From NCBI GenBank assembly GCA_965223305.1, contig CBDCWT010000033.1:1-40476 (forward strand): a DNA stretch of 40,476 bases. The letters run 5' to 3'. Below the pieces are notes generated by a model. That model had not been told where the DNA came from, made no database searches, and was given only the letters and a program-made list of their open reading frames with translations. This stretch comes from CBDCWT01 sp965223305. GTDB taxonomy: Bacteria > Planctomycetota > Planctomycetia > Pirellulales > Pirellulaceae. Of this stretch, positions 1-8,290 are shown in pieces. How positions within the stretch are numbered: position 1 is the stretch's first letter; every line of letters starts with the position of its first letter. Made by a program: the position numbers and the translations under genes.

Positions 1-16
1 TAGTGACTGCGTTACT

Positions 17-145
17 TTGGCGGACGGCTCACGGAGTGAGCCTGCTACTTTACAGACGCTATCTCGCGCAGACGGCTCACGGAGTGAGCCTGCTACTTTG
101 CAGACGTTACCATTGGCGGACGGCTCACGGAGTGAGCCTGCTACT
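17..145. repeat. Three tandem 48-bp hairpin repeats
   Basis: The palindrome GGCTCACGGAGTGAGCC occurs at 26-42, 74-90 and 122-138, so the period is exactly 48 bp. Each copy is followed by TGCTACT. The array ends just before the stop codon of the minus-strand GMC gene, so it lies at that gene's 3' end. Variants reading GGCACACGGAGTGTGCC occur at 13563, 17503 (inverted), 28745 and 33367, with a matching A-T for T-A swap in the stem. The array may continue beyond the left edge of the window. Confidence 0.9.
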
Positions 146-151
146 ATGAAG

Positions 152-1723
152 TCAGCCTTCTTTAATAGCCAGATCGCAAGCCCGGGCTGTCAGGGCCATG
201 ATCGTCAGCGTTGGATTCTGGCAGCCAGTGCTCGGAAAGCAGGCCCCATCGGTAACGTACAGATTGGGAACCTGCCAAATTTGGTTCTTGGAGTTGGTCA
301 CTGAGTGGCGGGGATCGTGGCCCATGCGTGCCCCGCCCGTCTCGTGAATCGCCACGCCGAGGTGCATCACCCCTAGTTCCGGACCCACCATCTTCCAGAG
401 GAGCCGACCCAGGATTCCCGGCACTGGCATCTTAATCCTCAGCCCAGCCGCTTCAGCGATGAGGCCAACCTGCTGTTTTTGCGCCCGGATCATCTGCCGG
501 TCGTTCTCGCCGCGGCGTAGCGAGATGTTAGCGATGGGGATGCCGGCACCGTCCTTCCTCTGGGAAAGCGTGACGCGGTTGTCGGCCCGGGGCAACATTT
601 CGCCGAAGACCGCCATGCCCCAATGCGTGGGAGAAATACGACCCTGGATTCCAAACCCGCGCATGAAGGAACGGCCAGGCAAACTCGCCGCGAAATCGGG
701 AATGTAGAAATCGAGCTGGCTACTGAGGTCCAGCGGAGTGAACTCGCGCGGTTCCCACGAAGATTCGAGCCCTCGATACTCGTCGCCAGTGGGGCCGGTG
801 GCCACCACCAGATTGTGGTCCAAGACGTAGCGCCCCAGCTGATCGTGGTCGTTGCCGATGCCGCTCGCGTGGCGAGAGGTGCGCGAGTTAAGCAGGATCC
901 GAACCGACTCGATCGACGATGCGCAGAGAAACACCTTGTCCGCAAATACGCTCGACGATTGACCGGTACGTGTGTTGACGAACTCGACGCCGACCGCACG
1001 ATCACCGGCCTCGTTCAACAGCACCCGAGCGGCCGGTGCGTCGGTGATCAGATGCAGCCGCTTGCTGTTCAGGGCACACTTGAGCGGAGCGGGGATGGGA
1101 CCGATGCCGTCCCCCAATACCCGTGGCGAGATCACGCGGCGGTCGGGCCAACAGGCTTCGACTTTTCCCTTGAAGAGCCCGGCCGGTTCGGTGAACTCGG
1201 CTGATTCGCTGACCACGCCGTCGGGAAGCTCCTCCAGTCCGTCCCGCGCACCGCGCAGCCCGTGAAACGATTCGACTTGATCATAGTATCCGGCTAGGTC
1301 GTCATAGCCGATCGGCCAGGGCTGCCCCCAACCGTCCGACTCCGGCCTCTTGAAATCGGAGTCCGACAGGCGCAGCGCCATCCGCGCCCAGGTATGCATA
1401 CGACCACCGACCTGGCGACCCCGAATCCAGAGAAACGTGTCGCCGCCTTGCGTGCTGTATGGATTCTCCCAATCATCCACGTAAAGGTGTTGGACTTGGG
1501 GATGGAAGGAGATGCTCCGCGACTGGATCCACTTCCGGCCGAAGAGGGCGGTGCGGAAATAGGTGGCCGGCTTGATCTCCCGTGGAAAATCTCGGGCGGA
1601 GAGCTTGCTGCCGGCATCCAGCGCCACGACGTCCAAGCCGCGTTCGGTAAGCACTTTGGCGGCCCAACAGCCGGCTGCGCCCAATCCGATGACTGCGGCA
1701 TCGAACTGCTTTTTCTGCGCCAC
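152..1723 (-). CDS. GMC family oxidoreductase
   Basis: This 523-residue protein is an FAD-dependent glucose-methanol-choline oxidoreductase. The N-terminus holds the Rossmann GxGxxG motif (G13, G15, G18) followed by an acidic strand end (LDAG). The C-terminus carries the GMC C-terminal domain with HETGGARMG, the probable catalytic histidine, and the late block CQNPTLTIMALTARA with its asparagine. The length is normal for the family. The start is GTG at 1723, preceded by AGAGGG. No signal peptide is evident, so it is probably cytoplasmic unless carried by a partner. It lies 114 bp downstream of a second GMC gene on the same strand. The substrate cannot be read from sequence; a sugar, polyol or other alcohol is likely for the family. 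Confidence 0.9.
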   Translation of the reverse strand: MAQKKQFDAAVIGLGAAGCWAAKVLTERGLDVVALDAGSKLSARDFPREIKPATYFRTALFGRKWIQSRSISFHPQVQHLYVDDWENPYSTQGGDTFLWIRGRQVGGRMHTWARMALRLSDSDFKRPESDGWGQPWPIGYDDLAGYYDQVESFHGLRGARDGLEELPDGVVSESAEFTEPAGLFKGKVEACWPDRRVISPRVLGDGIGPIPAPLKCALNSKRLHLITDAPAARVLLNEAGDRAVGVEFVNTRTGQSSSVFADKVFLCASSIESVRILLNSRTSRHASGIGNDHDQLGRYVLDHNLVVATGPTGDEYRGLESSWEPREFTPLDLSSQLDFYIPDFAASLPGRSFMRGFGIQGRISPTHWGMAVFGEMLPRADNRVTLSQRKDGAGIPIANISLRRGENDRQMIRAQKQQVGLIAEAAGLRIKMPVPGILGRLLWKMVGPELGVMHLGVAIHETGGARMGHDPRHSVTNSKNQIWQVPNLYVTDGACFPSTGCQNPTLTIMALTARACDLAIKEG

Positions 1724-1837
1724 GACTGCACCCTCTACGTATCCCAGACGATGGACGTCGCTCCATCGTCATCTGTCGATATGCGGATCTGCTGATCCAT
1801 CGTAAAACTCAACAACTCGAGGCAGGCAAGGTGTTCG

Positions 1838-3385
1838 CTACCGCATTCTTTCTTTCAGCCGGTCGGCGACCCGTAGGGCGTTGGCGAAAATCGTGAGCGC
1901 GGGGTTCATCGCGGCGCTGGAAGGAAAAAAGCTGCCGTCGACGACGTACAGGTTATCCAAGTCGTGAGCTTTACAGCTTTCATCAAGCACTGACGTTTGG
2001 GGATCTCGACCAAACCGCAGCGTTCCGCATTGGTGTGTCGTACCGGATATCGGGACCTTCTTCCTCAGGCAGAGCACCAGCGGGAACCACCTGTGCTGGC
2101 GGTCAATCCGGCGCAACAGCGAGCTGAGTTTGGCATTCAGCCGATTGTGGGATTCCAAATTGTTTTGGCGGTAGTGCAGCCGAATCGTGCCGTCCTCGTC
2201 CAACATCACCCGGTTGTCGGCGGATGGTAGGTCCTCGGAGGTCACCCAGAAATCCAACGAGTGCCGTCCAATCTGCTGCAGTACGAACTGGGGCAAGGGA
2301 ACTGGCGAGGCCGCTTCGAACTTCTCCGCGTCCGCCTTGCCCATCGTTTGGATGTGGCCTAGCGGATAGTCCCAGTCATCTGCGCCGAAGTAGAACTCGT
2401 TCAAAGCCAATGTCTTCTGGAACTGAGTCGCATTCGGCGTTGTCGAGAGTGCGACAAATGCAGAGTTGTTGTGACACATGTAGTAGCGGCCCACAACATC
2501 GGAGCTGTTTGCCAAGCCACGGGGATGGGCGTCGCTGGCCGACCGCAGCAGCAGAGCCGCTGAGTTAATGGCGCCGCAGGAGAGCACCACGATATCTCCC
2601 GCATACTCCTCCTGCTCGCCATCCCGGTCCACGATCACGCGCGTCACCTGGCGACCAGAGGAATCCGTTTCGAGCCGGCTAACACAGGCATCGGTCAGCA
2701 ACGTGACGTTCGTGCGACCCATCGCCGGGCGGACACAGACCGCTTCCGTGTCTGCCTTGGCATGCATCAAACAGGGATAACCGTCACAAGTGACACAGCG
2801 AATACACGGACTGTCTTGTGGGTTCTGCTCGTCCAACATGATGCCAATCGGCAGCGGGTAGGGCGCGCAGCCGATGCTAACCAGATCATCGTGCAGCTGT
2901 TGGATGCGCGGCTCGTGGCGGACGGCGGGAAACGGGTACGGTGCACTGGAGTCTGGCTCGATCGGATCGAGTCCACGCTCGCCGTGGACCTGATAAAGCC
3001 GCTCGGCCTGCGTGTAGTACGGTTCGAATTCGTCGTAGCCTACGGGCCACGCGGGTGAGATCCCCTCGTGATGCGCTAGCTCGCCGAAATCCTGCTCGCG
3101 AAAGCGGAGCAGCGCCGCCCCGTAGAGCTTGGTGTTGCCGCCGACGTAGTAGTGTATCTCCGGCCGAAACGCCCGCCGTTCGCTGTCGTACCAGGACTCC
3201 TCCGCTTTGTACTTGTTGTCGACGAAGACCGCGCGGCTGTCCCAGTTGTCCTGCTCCCGCGGCAAGAAGCCGCCCCTTTCGAGCACTAGAATTCGCTTGC
3301 CGGTGGGAGCCAGTGCATGCAGCAACGTGCCGCCGCCGGCGCCGGAGCCGATGATGATCACGTCATAGGTCTTGCTGGCGTCCAC
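1838..3385 (-). CDS. GMC family oxidoreductase with Cys-rich insert
   Basis: This is a 515-residue FAD-dependent GMC oxidoreductase and a paralogue, not a close copy, of the next gene downstream. It has an N-terminal GSGAGGG dinucleotide-binding loop, a central cysteine cluster (CIRCVTCDGYPC) and a C-terminal domain with GTTHQCGTLRFG and SSAAMNPALTIFANALR, which hold the conserved His and Asn of the active site. The cysteine cluster resembles those of the choline-dehydrogenase/glucose-dehydrogenase branch, but its role here is not known. The start is GTG at 3385, 47 bp after the stop of the phosphodiesterase-like gene, which suggests co-transcription. Substrate unknown. Confidence 0.9.
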   Translation of the reverse strand: MDASKTYDVIIIGSGAGGGTLLHALAPTGKRILVLERGGFLPREQDNWDSRAVFVDNKYKAEESWYDSERRAFRPEIHYYVGGNTKLYGAALLRFREQDFGELAHHEGISPAWPVGYDEFEPYYTQAERLYQVHGERGLDPIEPDSSAPYPFPAVRHEPRIQQLHDDLVSIGCAPYPLPIGIMLDEQNPQDSPCIRCVTCDGYPCLMHAKADTEAVCVRPAMGRTNVTLLTDACVSRLETDSSGRQVTRVIVDRDGEQEEYAGDIVVLSCGAINSAALLLRSASDAHPRGLANSSDVVGRYYMCHNNSAFVALSTTPNATQFQKTLALNEFYFGADDWDYPLGHIQTMGKADAEKFEAASPVPLPQFVLQQIGRHSLDFWVTSEDLPSADNRVMLDEDGTIRLHYRQNNLESHNRLNAKLSSLLRRIDRQHRWFPLVLCLRKKVPISGTTHQCGTLRFGRDPQTSVLDESCKAHDLDNLYVVDGSFFPSSAAMNPALTIFANALRVADRLKERMR

Positions 3386-3432
3386 CCGATGCCCGCCTGA
3401 ACAAGGACTGGTTGCAGTGAGAGACCCTCTTG

Positions 3433-4911
3433 TTATGCATCGACAGGATGCATCAGCAGGCTGTACACGAATTCGGCGAAGTCAGCCGTGTGCCGCAGCG
3501 GCGGCGCACGATCCAAGCGGCGGCTGTCCCCTGCCACGACCGCAAAGCCGGTCGGTTGGTGGTCGCCGGTCCGACCGGTTGCGTGTCGGCCGCTAAACGA
3601 ACCTAGCTCAGATGACTCGATCTCCGAGGCAGGTAGAAGATCGTCCCAGACGACTATCAGGTCTGGAAGGTTGCCGCTGCGTGGGCCGGGATAGAGGTCG
3701 GGAGCCGAAACGACGTCCTTAACCAAACGTCGTCGTGTGCCCGTTTCTTCGAGCGCAAACAGATTGTCATGAAGCCACTGAGAGTAACGGGCGTGCTGGG
3801 CGCTGTTCACCTCCAACATCCCCTCCGCTTCCCGTTCCAACCGGTTGTAACGAAGATAACCTTCGCAACTGGCGACGACGGCAAAGGCCGGAGTCTCGCT
3901 CCAGTTCAAGCCGCCGTGGTACGTGCGGCGGACGACCCAGTCGCGTACCCCATCCGGCAACACGGCCGCGGCCAGCTGTTGCGCCTGACCCGGTACGAGC
4001 GCTCGCAGCGCGCGAATCGGATTCAACCCGCCAGCAGCCGGCTCTGTCTGGTCAATGCTCTCACCGCGGAACCCCGCGTTGATCCGCTCCAGCACCGGCA
4101 ACAGATGGTGTTCTTGAGTGTAGTTGGCAGTCATGCCGTGCACGGAAAAGACGATCACCGTGGTCGTCGCCAGGTCGACGCCGTCGAGGACGTGCCCGAT
4201 CGCCTCGTCGACGGCTTGATAGACTTCGCACAGCGCGTCTGCAGGAACATCGGCCGGGCCAGGCCACAAGAGATGACCGCCCCGGTGGCACTCTGCAAAA
4301 ACCGTGATAAACAAGTCCCAGTCCGCGGCATCCATCAACCACCGCGACAACTCCGCCTTGACGCGCGCACCACGCGCGAGGTCGTCGCGGGCTCGCGCAA
4401 GCTGGGCCGGCGTCTGTGCAACAGGCACGTCCTGGCCCATTGGATGGCTACCGAAGCGCCGCCGCGCTTCCCGAGCCAGCTCCGCTCGGTTGCTCTGAAT
4501 GGGCCCCAGACATTCCTGCGAACCCCAGTTCAGCAACTCAGTCACTTGCTCCGTACCGCTGGGAAGCGAGAACGGAACGTCCAGCACGGTGACACGCTTG
4601 CCGTGCCGGGCAAGCTCTGCCCAAAAAGGTTCGTACGCCAGCCAATCAACGCCCACACGCCGCAACTTCATCTCGGCGGCGTCCCACTGCATGGGATAGT
4701 AGATGCCATGTTCGCCGGGCATCTTCCCGGTCGAAAAAGTCGGCCAGACTGATGAGGAGAGCGCTGCGGCCTCCGATCCTAGTCGCCAGGGCTCCCGAGC
4801 GGCAAAGAGCTGCCTGAGTCGAGGTAGCCTGTCCAAGGAAGATTGAATGAAATCAATGTCCCCAGCATCGATGCCAATCATCAATACCTTGGACTCGTAT
4901 TCGTCAGCCAT
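3433..4911 (-). CDS. Alkaline-phosphatase superfamily phosphodiesterase-like protein
   Basis: This 492-residue protein belongs to the type I phosphodiesterase/nucleotide pyrophosphatase branch of the alkaline phosphatase superfamily. MIGIDAGD near the N-terminus provides the first metal-binding acidic residues, and SSVWPTFSTGKMPGEHGI holds the likely Thr/Ser nucleophile. The second metal block reads FSVHGM, where the family usually has SDHG, and GRTGDHQPTGF near the C-terminus supplies a further His. Start ATG at 4911 follows GGGAGCAGGA. No signal peptide is seen. It is the first gene of a three-gene minus-strand run with the two GMC oxidoreductases, so a joint role in modifying an alcohol- or phosphate-bearing compound is possible. 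The substrate is unknown. Confidence 0.8.
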   Translation of the reverse strand: MADEYESKVLMIGIDAGDIDFIQSSLDRLPRLRQLFAAREPWRLGSEAAALSSSVWPTFSTGKMPGEHGIYYPMQWDAAEMKLRRVGVDWLAYEPFWAELARHGKRVTVLDVPFSLPSGTEQVTELLNWGSQECLGPIQSNRAELAREARRRFGSHPMGQDVPVAQTPAQLARARDDLARGARVKAELSRWLMDAADWDLFITVFAECHRGGHLLWPGPADVPADALCEVYQAVDEAIGHVLDGVDLATTTVIVFSVHGMTANYTQEHHLLPVLERINAGFRGESIDQTEPAAGGLNPIRALRALVPGQAQQLAAAVLPDGVRDWVVRRTYHGGLNWSETPAFAVVASCEGYLRYNRLEREAEGMLEVNSAQHARYSQWLHDNLFALEETGTRRRLVKDVVSAPDLYPGPRSGNLPDLIVVWDDLLPASEIESSELGSFSGRHATGRTGDHQPTGFAVVAGDSRRLDRAPPLRHTADFAEFVYSLLMHPVDA

Positions 4912-5011
4912 TCCTGCTCCCGTCCATCATCGTCCATGCATCCGTAAACCGATGCGCTTGCGGACGGACAGCGCGCTGCGCAGACAAACCGGAAAGTTGC
5001 CCAAGTAATTA

Positions 5012-5040
5012 AGCCTACGCCACTTATAACAAGATGTCAA
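5012..5040 (-). promoter_or_regulatory. Possible promoter for the phosphodiesterase-GMC run
   Basis: On the minus strand a perfect -35 TTGACA (5040-5035) is followed after 17 bp by a weak -10 TAGGCT (5017-5012). Transcription would start about 95 bases before the ATG at 4911. The 13 bases GGACCTTGACATC around the -35 also occur in the minus-strand promoter at 9526-9540. The -10 match is only three of six, so this call is tentative. Confidence 0.3.
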
Positions 5041-5161
5041 GGTCCACATATCGACTATTGGCCTGCCGGGTTGTCTCAAACGGCCGCGCCGCTTGACCCG
5101 TCTGATAAACTGAGGATAAGCAGATCTTCACATCTACTATTCGCAGCCGGGCGAAAGCACG

Positions 5162-5824
5162 ATGACCGAAATCAAGCCAGAGCCGATCTGGGCGACCAAC
5201 CTGTACTTCGCTCACTGGTCCGAACATCCGCAGCAGGCGCCGGACCTGATTGCACACCTCTACCAACTACAAGCAAGCGCTTCGCGGAACATCGCCAGCG
5301 GGGTGGCCGTGGCGGCGAAGCCCAGACGGGGGTTGTTCGAGAGTCGATTTGATCTACTCGAATCAGACGGCCCCGGTTTGCAGCAGCTGAGAGCGTTCAT
5401 TTGCAATGCGCTCTGCCAGGCGGTGTCGCACGTTAACGGGGGGCGTGTACCCGCCGATCAGCTGCGGGCCCGTCCCGTAGAAAGCTGGTGTCACATTACC
5501 AACGACAGCGGCTTCCACGACAGCCACTTCCACCACCAGTGTTCATGGTGCGGCATCTACTACCTGCAGGCTGGCGACACCGACGAACCCAGCGACGGCC
5601 ACGGCGCACCCAACGGCGTCAACCGCTTCTACCCACCGCTGAGAACCGGCGGCAGCTACCATGACTACGGCACGGAGTATCTGCGGGACAACCACTTTGA
5701 CGTCCCCCGCAAAGATGGGACGTTGGTGATGTTCCCGTCTTACTTGCTCCACAGCGCCCTGCCCTATCGCGGCCAGTCGGATCGCATTATTATCGCGTTC
5801 AATGCCCAAGTGAAGAAAGCGTGA
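5162..5824 (+). CDS. Putative 2OG-Fe(II) oxygenase
   Basis: This 220-residue protein resembles the small putative 2-oxoglutarate/Fe(II) oxygenase family (TIGR02466-like). The core block GFHDSHFHHQCSWCGIYYL (residues 117-135) holds clustered histidines that could provide iron ligands. The distal block GTLVMFPSYLLHSALPY contains the C-terminal His ligand (H197), and SDRIIIAFN contains the arginine (R208) expected to bind 2-oxoglutarate. No signal peptide is present. The ATG at 5162 has only a weak ribosome-binding site. The gene ends 20 bp before the end of the convergent Rrf2 gene. Family members are mostly uncharacterised, so the substrate is unknown. It diverges from the phosphodiesterase-GMC run across a 250-bp gap. 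Confidence 0.75.
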   Translation: MTEIKPEPIWATNLYFAHWSEHPQQAPDLIAHLYQLQASASRNIASGVAVAAKPRRGLFESRFDLLESDGPGLQQLRAFICNALCQAVSHVNGGRVPADQLRARPVESWCHITNDSGFHDSHFHHQCSWCGIYYLQAGDTDEPSDGHGAPNGVNRFYPPLRTGGSYHDYGTEYLRDNHFDVPRKDGTLVMFPSYLLHSALPYRGQSDRIIIAFNAQVKKA

Positions 5825-5844
5825 GCTGCCCAGATCATCCGCGC

Positions 5845-6282
5845 CTACCGCTTGGGCTGGGAAACCGCGGGGAAACGGCAGAGCGGCTTGCGGTGTTTGG
5901 GGACGTTGATGAGATCCGCGATCGTGGTATCTCCGAACGTCTCTTCGACGGCTTTGGCTGCGTCGTCCAAACTCCGATGCAGTGGGCAGAGGTTGATCCC
6001 ATGCAAGCCTAGCGGACACTCGTGAAAACGCCGCACAGGATCAATCGAATCGACGACTTCGAGCACGGTCAGTTCGCTCGCCTCGTACGCCAGGCTAAAC
6101 CCGCCCCGCAACCCACGCTGCGCATGAACCAGCCCGCCGCGGCCGAGGCTCTGCATCACCTTCGCCAGATAACCCACAGGGATCTGCGTTACCTCGGCAA
6201 TCTGCAGATTGGTCTGCGGCTCGGTCTTGTCAGCGAGATATACAACCGCTCGCAACGCGTATTCGGCGGTCTGGGAGATCAT
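5845..6282 (-). CDS. Rrf2 family transcriptional regulator
   Basis: This 145-residue protein is a winged-helix Rrf2 regulator; the length is typical. The N-terminus MISQTAEYALRAVVYLA is the characteristic first helix, and the recognition region and wing follow (IPVGYLAKVMQSL, GLRGGFSLA). The sensor segment has ECPLGLHGINLCPLH with C89 and C99, and a third cysteine, C135, lies near the C-terminus. Rrf2 proteins such as NsrR and IscR use cysteines here to bind an Fe-S cluster that senses NO or iron-sulphur status; the C-x9-C spacing here differs from the usual NsrR pattern. An inverted repeat 25 bp upstream may be an autoregulatory site. NO sensing is suggested by the nearby Hcp, protoglobin and cytochrome c' genes but is not shown. 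Confidence 0.9.
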   Translation of the reverse strand: MISQTAEYALRAVVYLADKTEPQTNLQIAEVTQIPVGYLAKVMQSLGRGGLVHAQRGLRGGFSLAYEASELTVLEVVDSIDPVRRFHECPLGLHGINLCPLHRSLDDAAKAVEETFGDTTIADLINVPKHRKPLCRFPAVSQPKR

Positions 6283-6306
6283 CTTGGCTGTCCACCCGTA
6301 GTGGCT

Positions 6307-6333
6307 GTTTGAAAAACACCGACTACTTCAAAC
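6307..6333. promoter_or_regulatory. Candidate operator upstream of Rrf2 gene
   Basis: A perfect 7-bp inverted repeat, GTTTGAA and TTCAAAC, is separated by 13 bp and lies 25-51 bp upstream of the Rrf2 start. Rrf2 regulators commonly repress their own gene from palindromes of this size. I did not find the same palindrome upstream of Hcp. Confidence 0.35.
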
Positions 6334-6671
6334 TAGCTGGGGACGGAAAACCAGTCAATGCAAAGGCAGCTGGGCGAAGGATGGCTCAGCGCCGGATATA
6401 AGCGCGTCACTTTTTCGGAACCCGATGCGTCAGCGAGGGGAGTTGGTGTACCGATGCAGCTATTCCCTCGCTGCCGGTCTTAGAAGTGGCGCACCTCGCT
6501 TTCCGGCCAATGCAGGCTGACGACTGGCCGCGTTTTTCGGAACCCGAGGCGCCAGTTTTGATGTTGCGCTTTTAGCCGTCGGGAGGGTAAACGATGTTGA
6601 ATTCGTCGCGTTTTTCGTAACCCGAAGAGCACGTGAGTTTTTTGACGTTTGAGCTCACTCCCGTGCACCGC
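6334..6671. repeat. Hairpin repeats left of the insertion sequence
   Basis: No gene is seen between the Rrf2 start and the transposase. The stretch holds a hairpin at 6413-6477 built from AGCGAGGGGAGTTGGTGTA and its partner TTCCCTCGCTG, of the same family as copies at 8143, 8222, 17219, 17315 and 33929. Two more partial units start with the head CGCGTTTTTCGGAACCCGA (about 6530) and CGCGTTTTTCGTAACCCGA (about 6606). Short open frames here are low-complexity shadows. Confidence 0.75.
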
Positions 6672-6787
6672 GGGAGAGATTTTTTTGTCGACACCGGATG
6701 CGGGAGCTATTGGGTTATTGTAATTGCGGTTAATCCTTGGGGCCGTGAGGTTGGCCCGCGTAATTCCTTCTCTAACTTGCCTTGTTT

Positions 6788-8080
6788 TCAGATCACGCCC
6801 AGATGCAACATCCTCATGAAGTTGAACGTGATCGCGTACCACAAAGTCACCGTGCGTGCTTTCTCTCGCCCCCGGACTCGGAATTGATGCAGACCCCGGT
6901 TGCGACATTCGGCGTTCGGGAATTCGGCGATCGACGGCCGCTGCTTCAGAACGGCCTTCGCCTCGTCAGTTCTCATTCGCTCTCGAAAGGCAGCCATTTC
7001 GACGCTGTCACCTGCCCGGCGCGCGTGGGGATCGCCGCCCCGTTTGAGAATTCGGTCTTCATGGGTCATGGGAGCCGCCACGCGACTGCCTGCTTTTTCT
7101 ACAGTCGTGATGTCGTCATTCGTGGCGAAACCGCCGTCGACCGTGTAGTTGTCGGGAATGGTGCCATATCGCTGGCAAACCTCCTCGTGCATGGGGCTCA
7201 TCTGCCCGCCGTCGCTGCCGTTGTTGCTGACGTCCACCCCAACAATCATCCGTGTGGCCCCGTCGGTAGCGAATTGCACGTTGTACGCCGGACGAAAGCC
7301 ACCGTCGCCCATCTTCATATTGCGGGCCTCCGGGTCGGTTGTGCTGCAACGAGCTTGTTCACCCGAACCCTTCTTCCGTTTTTCCTTCTGCTCTTGAAGT
7401 TCGGCCAGATTCTTCAAGGCCTCTTCCACACGCTCCTCGCGTTCCGTGGCCGCTCGTTTGGCCGCCGCGCGACGACGAGTATTGCTGGCATCGTTGTCGG
7501 AATCATCGCCTTCGTCGCGAAGTCGCTTGACCTGTTCGGCAGCTTCTTTGCGACACTGTTTCAGAGATTTCTCCCGGCGAAACGAACCGCTACCCGCATG
7601 AGCCCGAACGCGCATCCCGTCTTGAGCGACCGTTTCCAGGGTAACGATCCTCTGATGCAGCAACGTGGCGATCGTATCCGTCAGAAGTTCGTCCAGGAAC
7701 TCGCCGTGAGCGGTGCGGAAATCGCTCAGCAGATGGTAGTTCACACCGACTTCCCCGCAGATCCACATGTACGGCAGATCACGTGTGCACAACCGATTCA
7801 GATGGCGAGCACTGCTGACGCCCTCTATCGTGGCAAACATCCACAAGGCCATCAGGATCTTGGGATCCACAGCATCCCGCCCGACGTGGCCCTCAACCGC
7901 CTTGATTTTCCCGTACAGGGGCTTCAGATCGAGCGAATCGACATAAGCCCAGACAGCCCGCACACGATGATCCTTGGGGATCAGCTGATCCAGCGAGGCA
8001 TCTCGCCATCGCATCTGATGCCGCTCAGGGCGCTTAACCCGTACCTTAGACGCGTCCGTTTGTGAGTTGGTTTTGTTCAT
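6788..8080 (-). CDS. IS1182-like transposase
   Basis: The 430-residue protein is a DDE transposase of the IS1182/IS5-related group. The N-terminal part (WRDASLDQLIPKDHRVRAVW, then LMALWMFATIEGVSSAR) matches the DUF772-type domain. The catalytic core follows with VAQDGMRVRAHAG (first Asp) and MIVGVDVSNNGSDGGQM (second Asp). A charged coiled-coil-like stretch rich in Arg, Glu and Lys separates them. I chose ATG 8080; an in-frame ATG at 8137 would lie inside the right terminal repeat. No stop or frameshift is visible, so the gene looks intact and the element may be active. Confidence 0.85.
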   Translation of the reverse strand: MNKTNSQTDASKVRVKRPERHQMRWRDASLDQLIPKDHRVRAVWAYVDSLDLKPLYGKIKAVEGHVGRDAVDPKILMALWMFATIEGVSSARHLNRLCTRDLPYMWICGEVGVNYHLLSDFRTAHGEFLDELLTDTIATLLHQRIVTLETVAQDGMRVRAHAGSGSFRREKSLKQCRKEAAEQVKRLRDEGDDSDNDASNTRRRAAAKRAATEREERVEEALKNLAELQEQKEKRKKGSGEQARCSTTDPEARNMKMGDGGFRPAYNVQFATDGATRMIVGVDVSNNGSDGGQMSPMHEEVCQRYGTIPDNYTVDGGFATNDDITTVEKAGSRVAAPMTHEDRILKRGGDPHARRAGDSVEMAAFRERMRTDEAKAVLKQRPSIAEFPNAECRNRGLHQFRVRGREKARTVTLWYAITFNFMRMLHLGVI

Positions 8081-8087
8081 GGCACAA

Positions 8088-8116
8088 CTTATAGCGCCAG
8101 GATTTCTTGCCGCCAA
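8088..8116 (-). promoter_or_regulatory. Transposase promoter near the IS right end
   Basis: On the minus strand TTGGCG (8116-8111) and TATAAG (8093-8088) are separated by 17 bp. The expected start of transcription is at about 8081, next to the ATG at 8080, so the mRNA would be almost leaderless. No Shine-Dalgarno sequence precedes this ATG, which agrees. Confidence 0.4.
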
Positions 8117-8119
8117 GAC

Positions 8120-8290
8120 GGCTGTGGAAAAAATCACAGCCTCGAAGCGTTAGCGAGGGGAGTTGGCGCACCAACGTAAGTAATTCCGTCGCTTACGATT
8201 GAGCCAAGGGCGTAACTTCAAAAAGCGTCAGCGAGGGGTGCTGCTGTACCGACGCAAGTAATTCCCTCGCTTACGCTTCGGGTTTCGATT
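8120..8290. repeat. IS-end palindrome and two tandem hairpin repeats
   Basis: GGCTGTG and CACAGCC form a perfect 7-bp inverted repeat at 8120-8141 with an 8-bp A-rich spacer, at the IS right end. Two hairpins of the GCGTAAGCGAGGG family follow at about 8143-8196 and 8222-8283. The rest of the gap up to 8560 (8291-8559) holds a degenerate piece of the same family near 8310-8380 and the leader of the next gene. No gene is seen. Confidence 0.75.

Larger units (their letters stand above)
6672..8141. mobile_element. IS1182-like insertion sequence
   Basis: The element contains a single full-length transposase gene on the minus strand. Candidate imperfect terminal inverted repeats begin GGGAGAGATTTTTT at 6672 and, on the other strand, GGCTGTGATTTTTT ending at 8141; both are followed by similar ACA-CCG and GCGG segments. 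The resulting size, about 1.47 kb, fits a one-gene IS. I could not see a target-site duplication, so the ends are approximate. Hairpin repeats of one family lie on both flanks. Confidence 0.6.

Noticed and set aside
17..145. CRISPR array
   Set aside because: The 48-bp period repeats are near-identical throughout with no variable spacers and the palindrome is dispersed elsewhere in the window.
3769..4752. Plus-strand open frame of 327 codons
   Set aside because: It lies antisense to the phosphodiesterase-like gene and has no recognisable motif; it arises from high GC content.
6782..8065. Plus-strand open frame of 427 codons
   Set aside because: It is antisense to the intact transposase and shows no domain; the transposase reading on the minus strand is clearly the real one.
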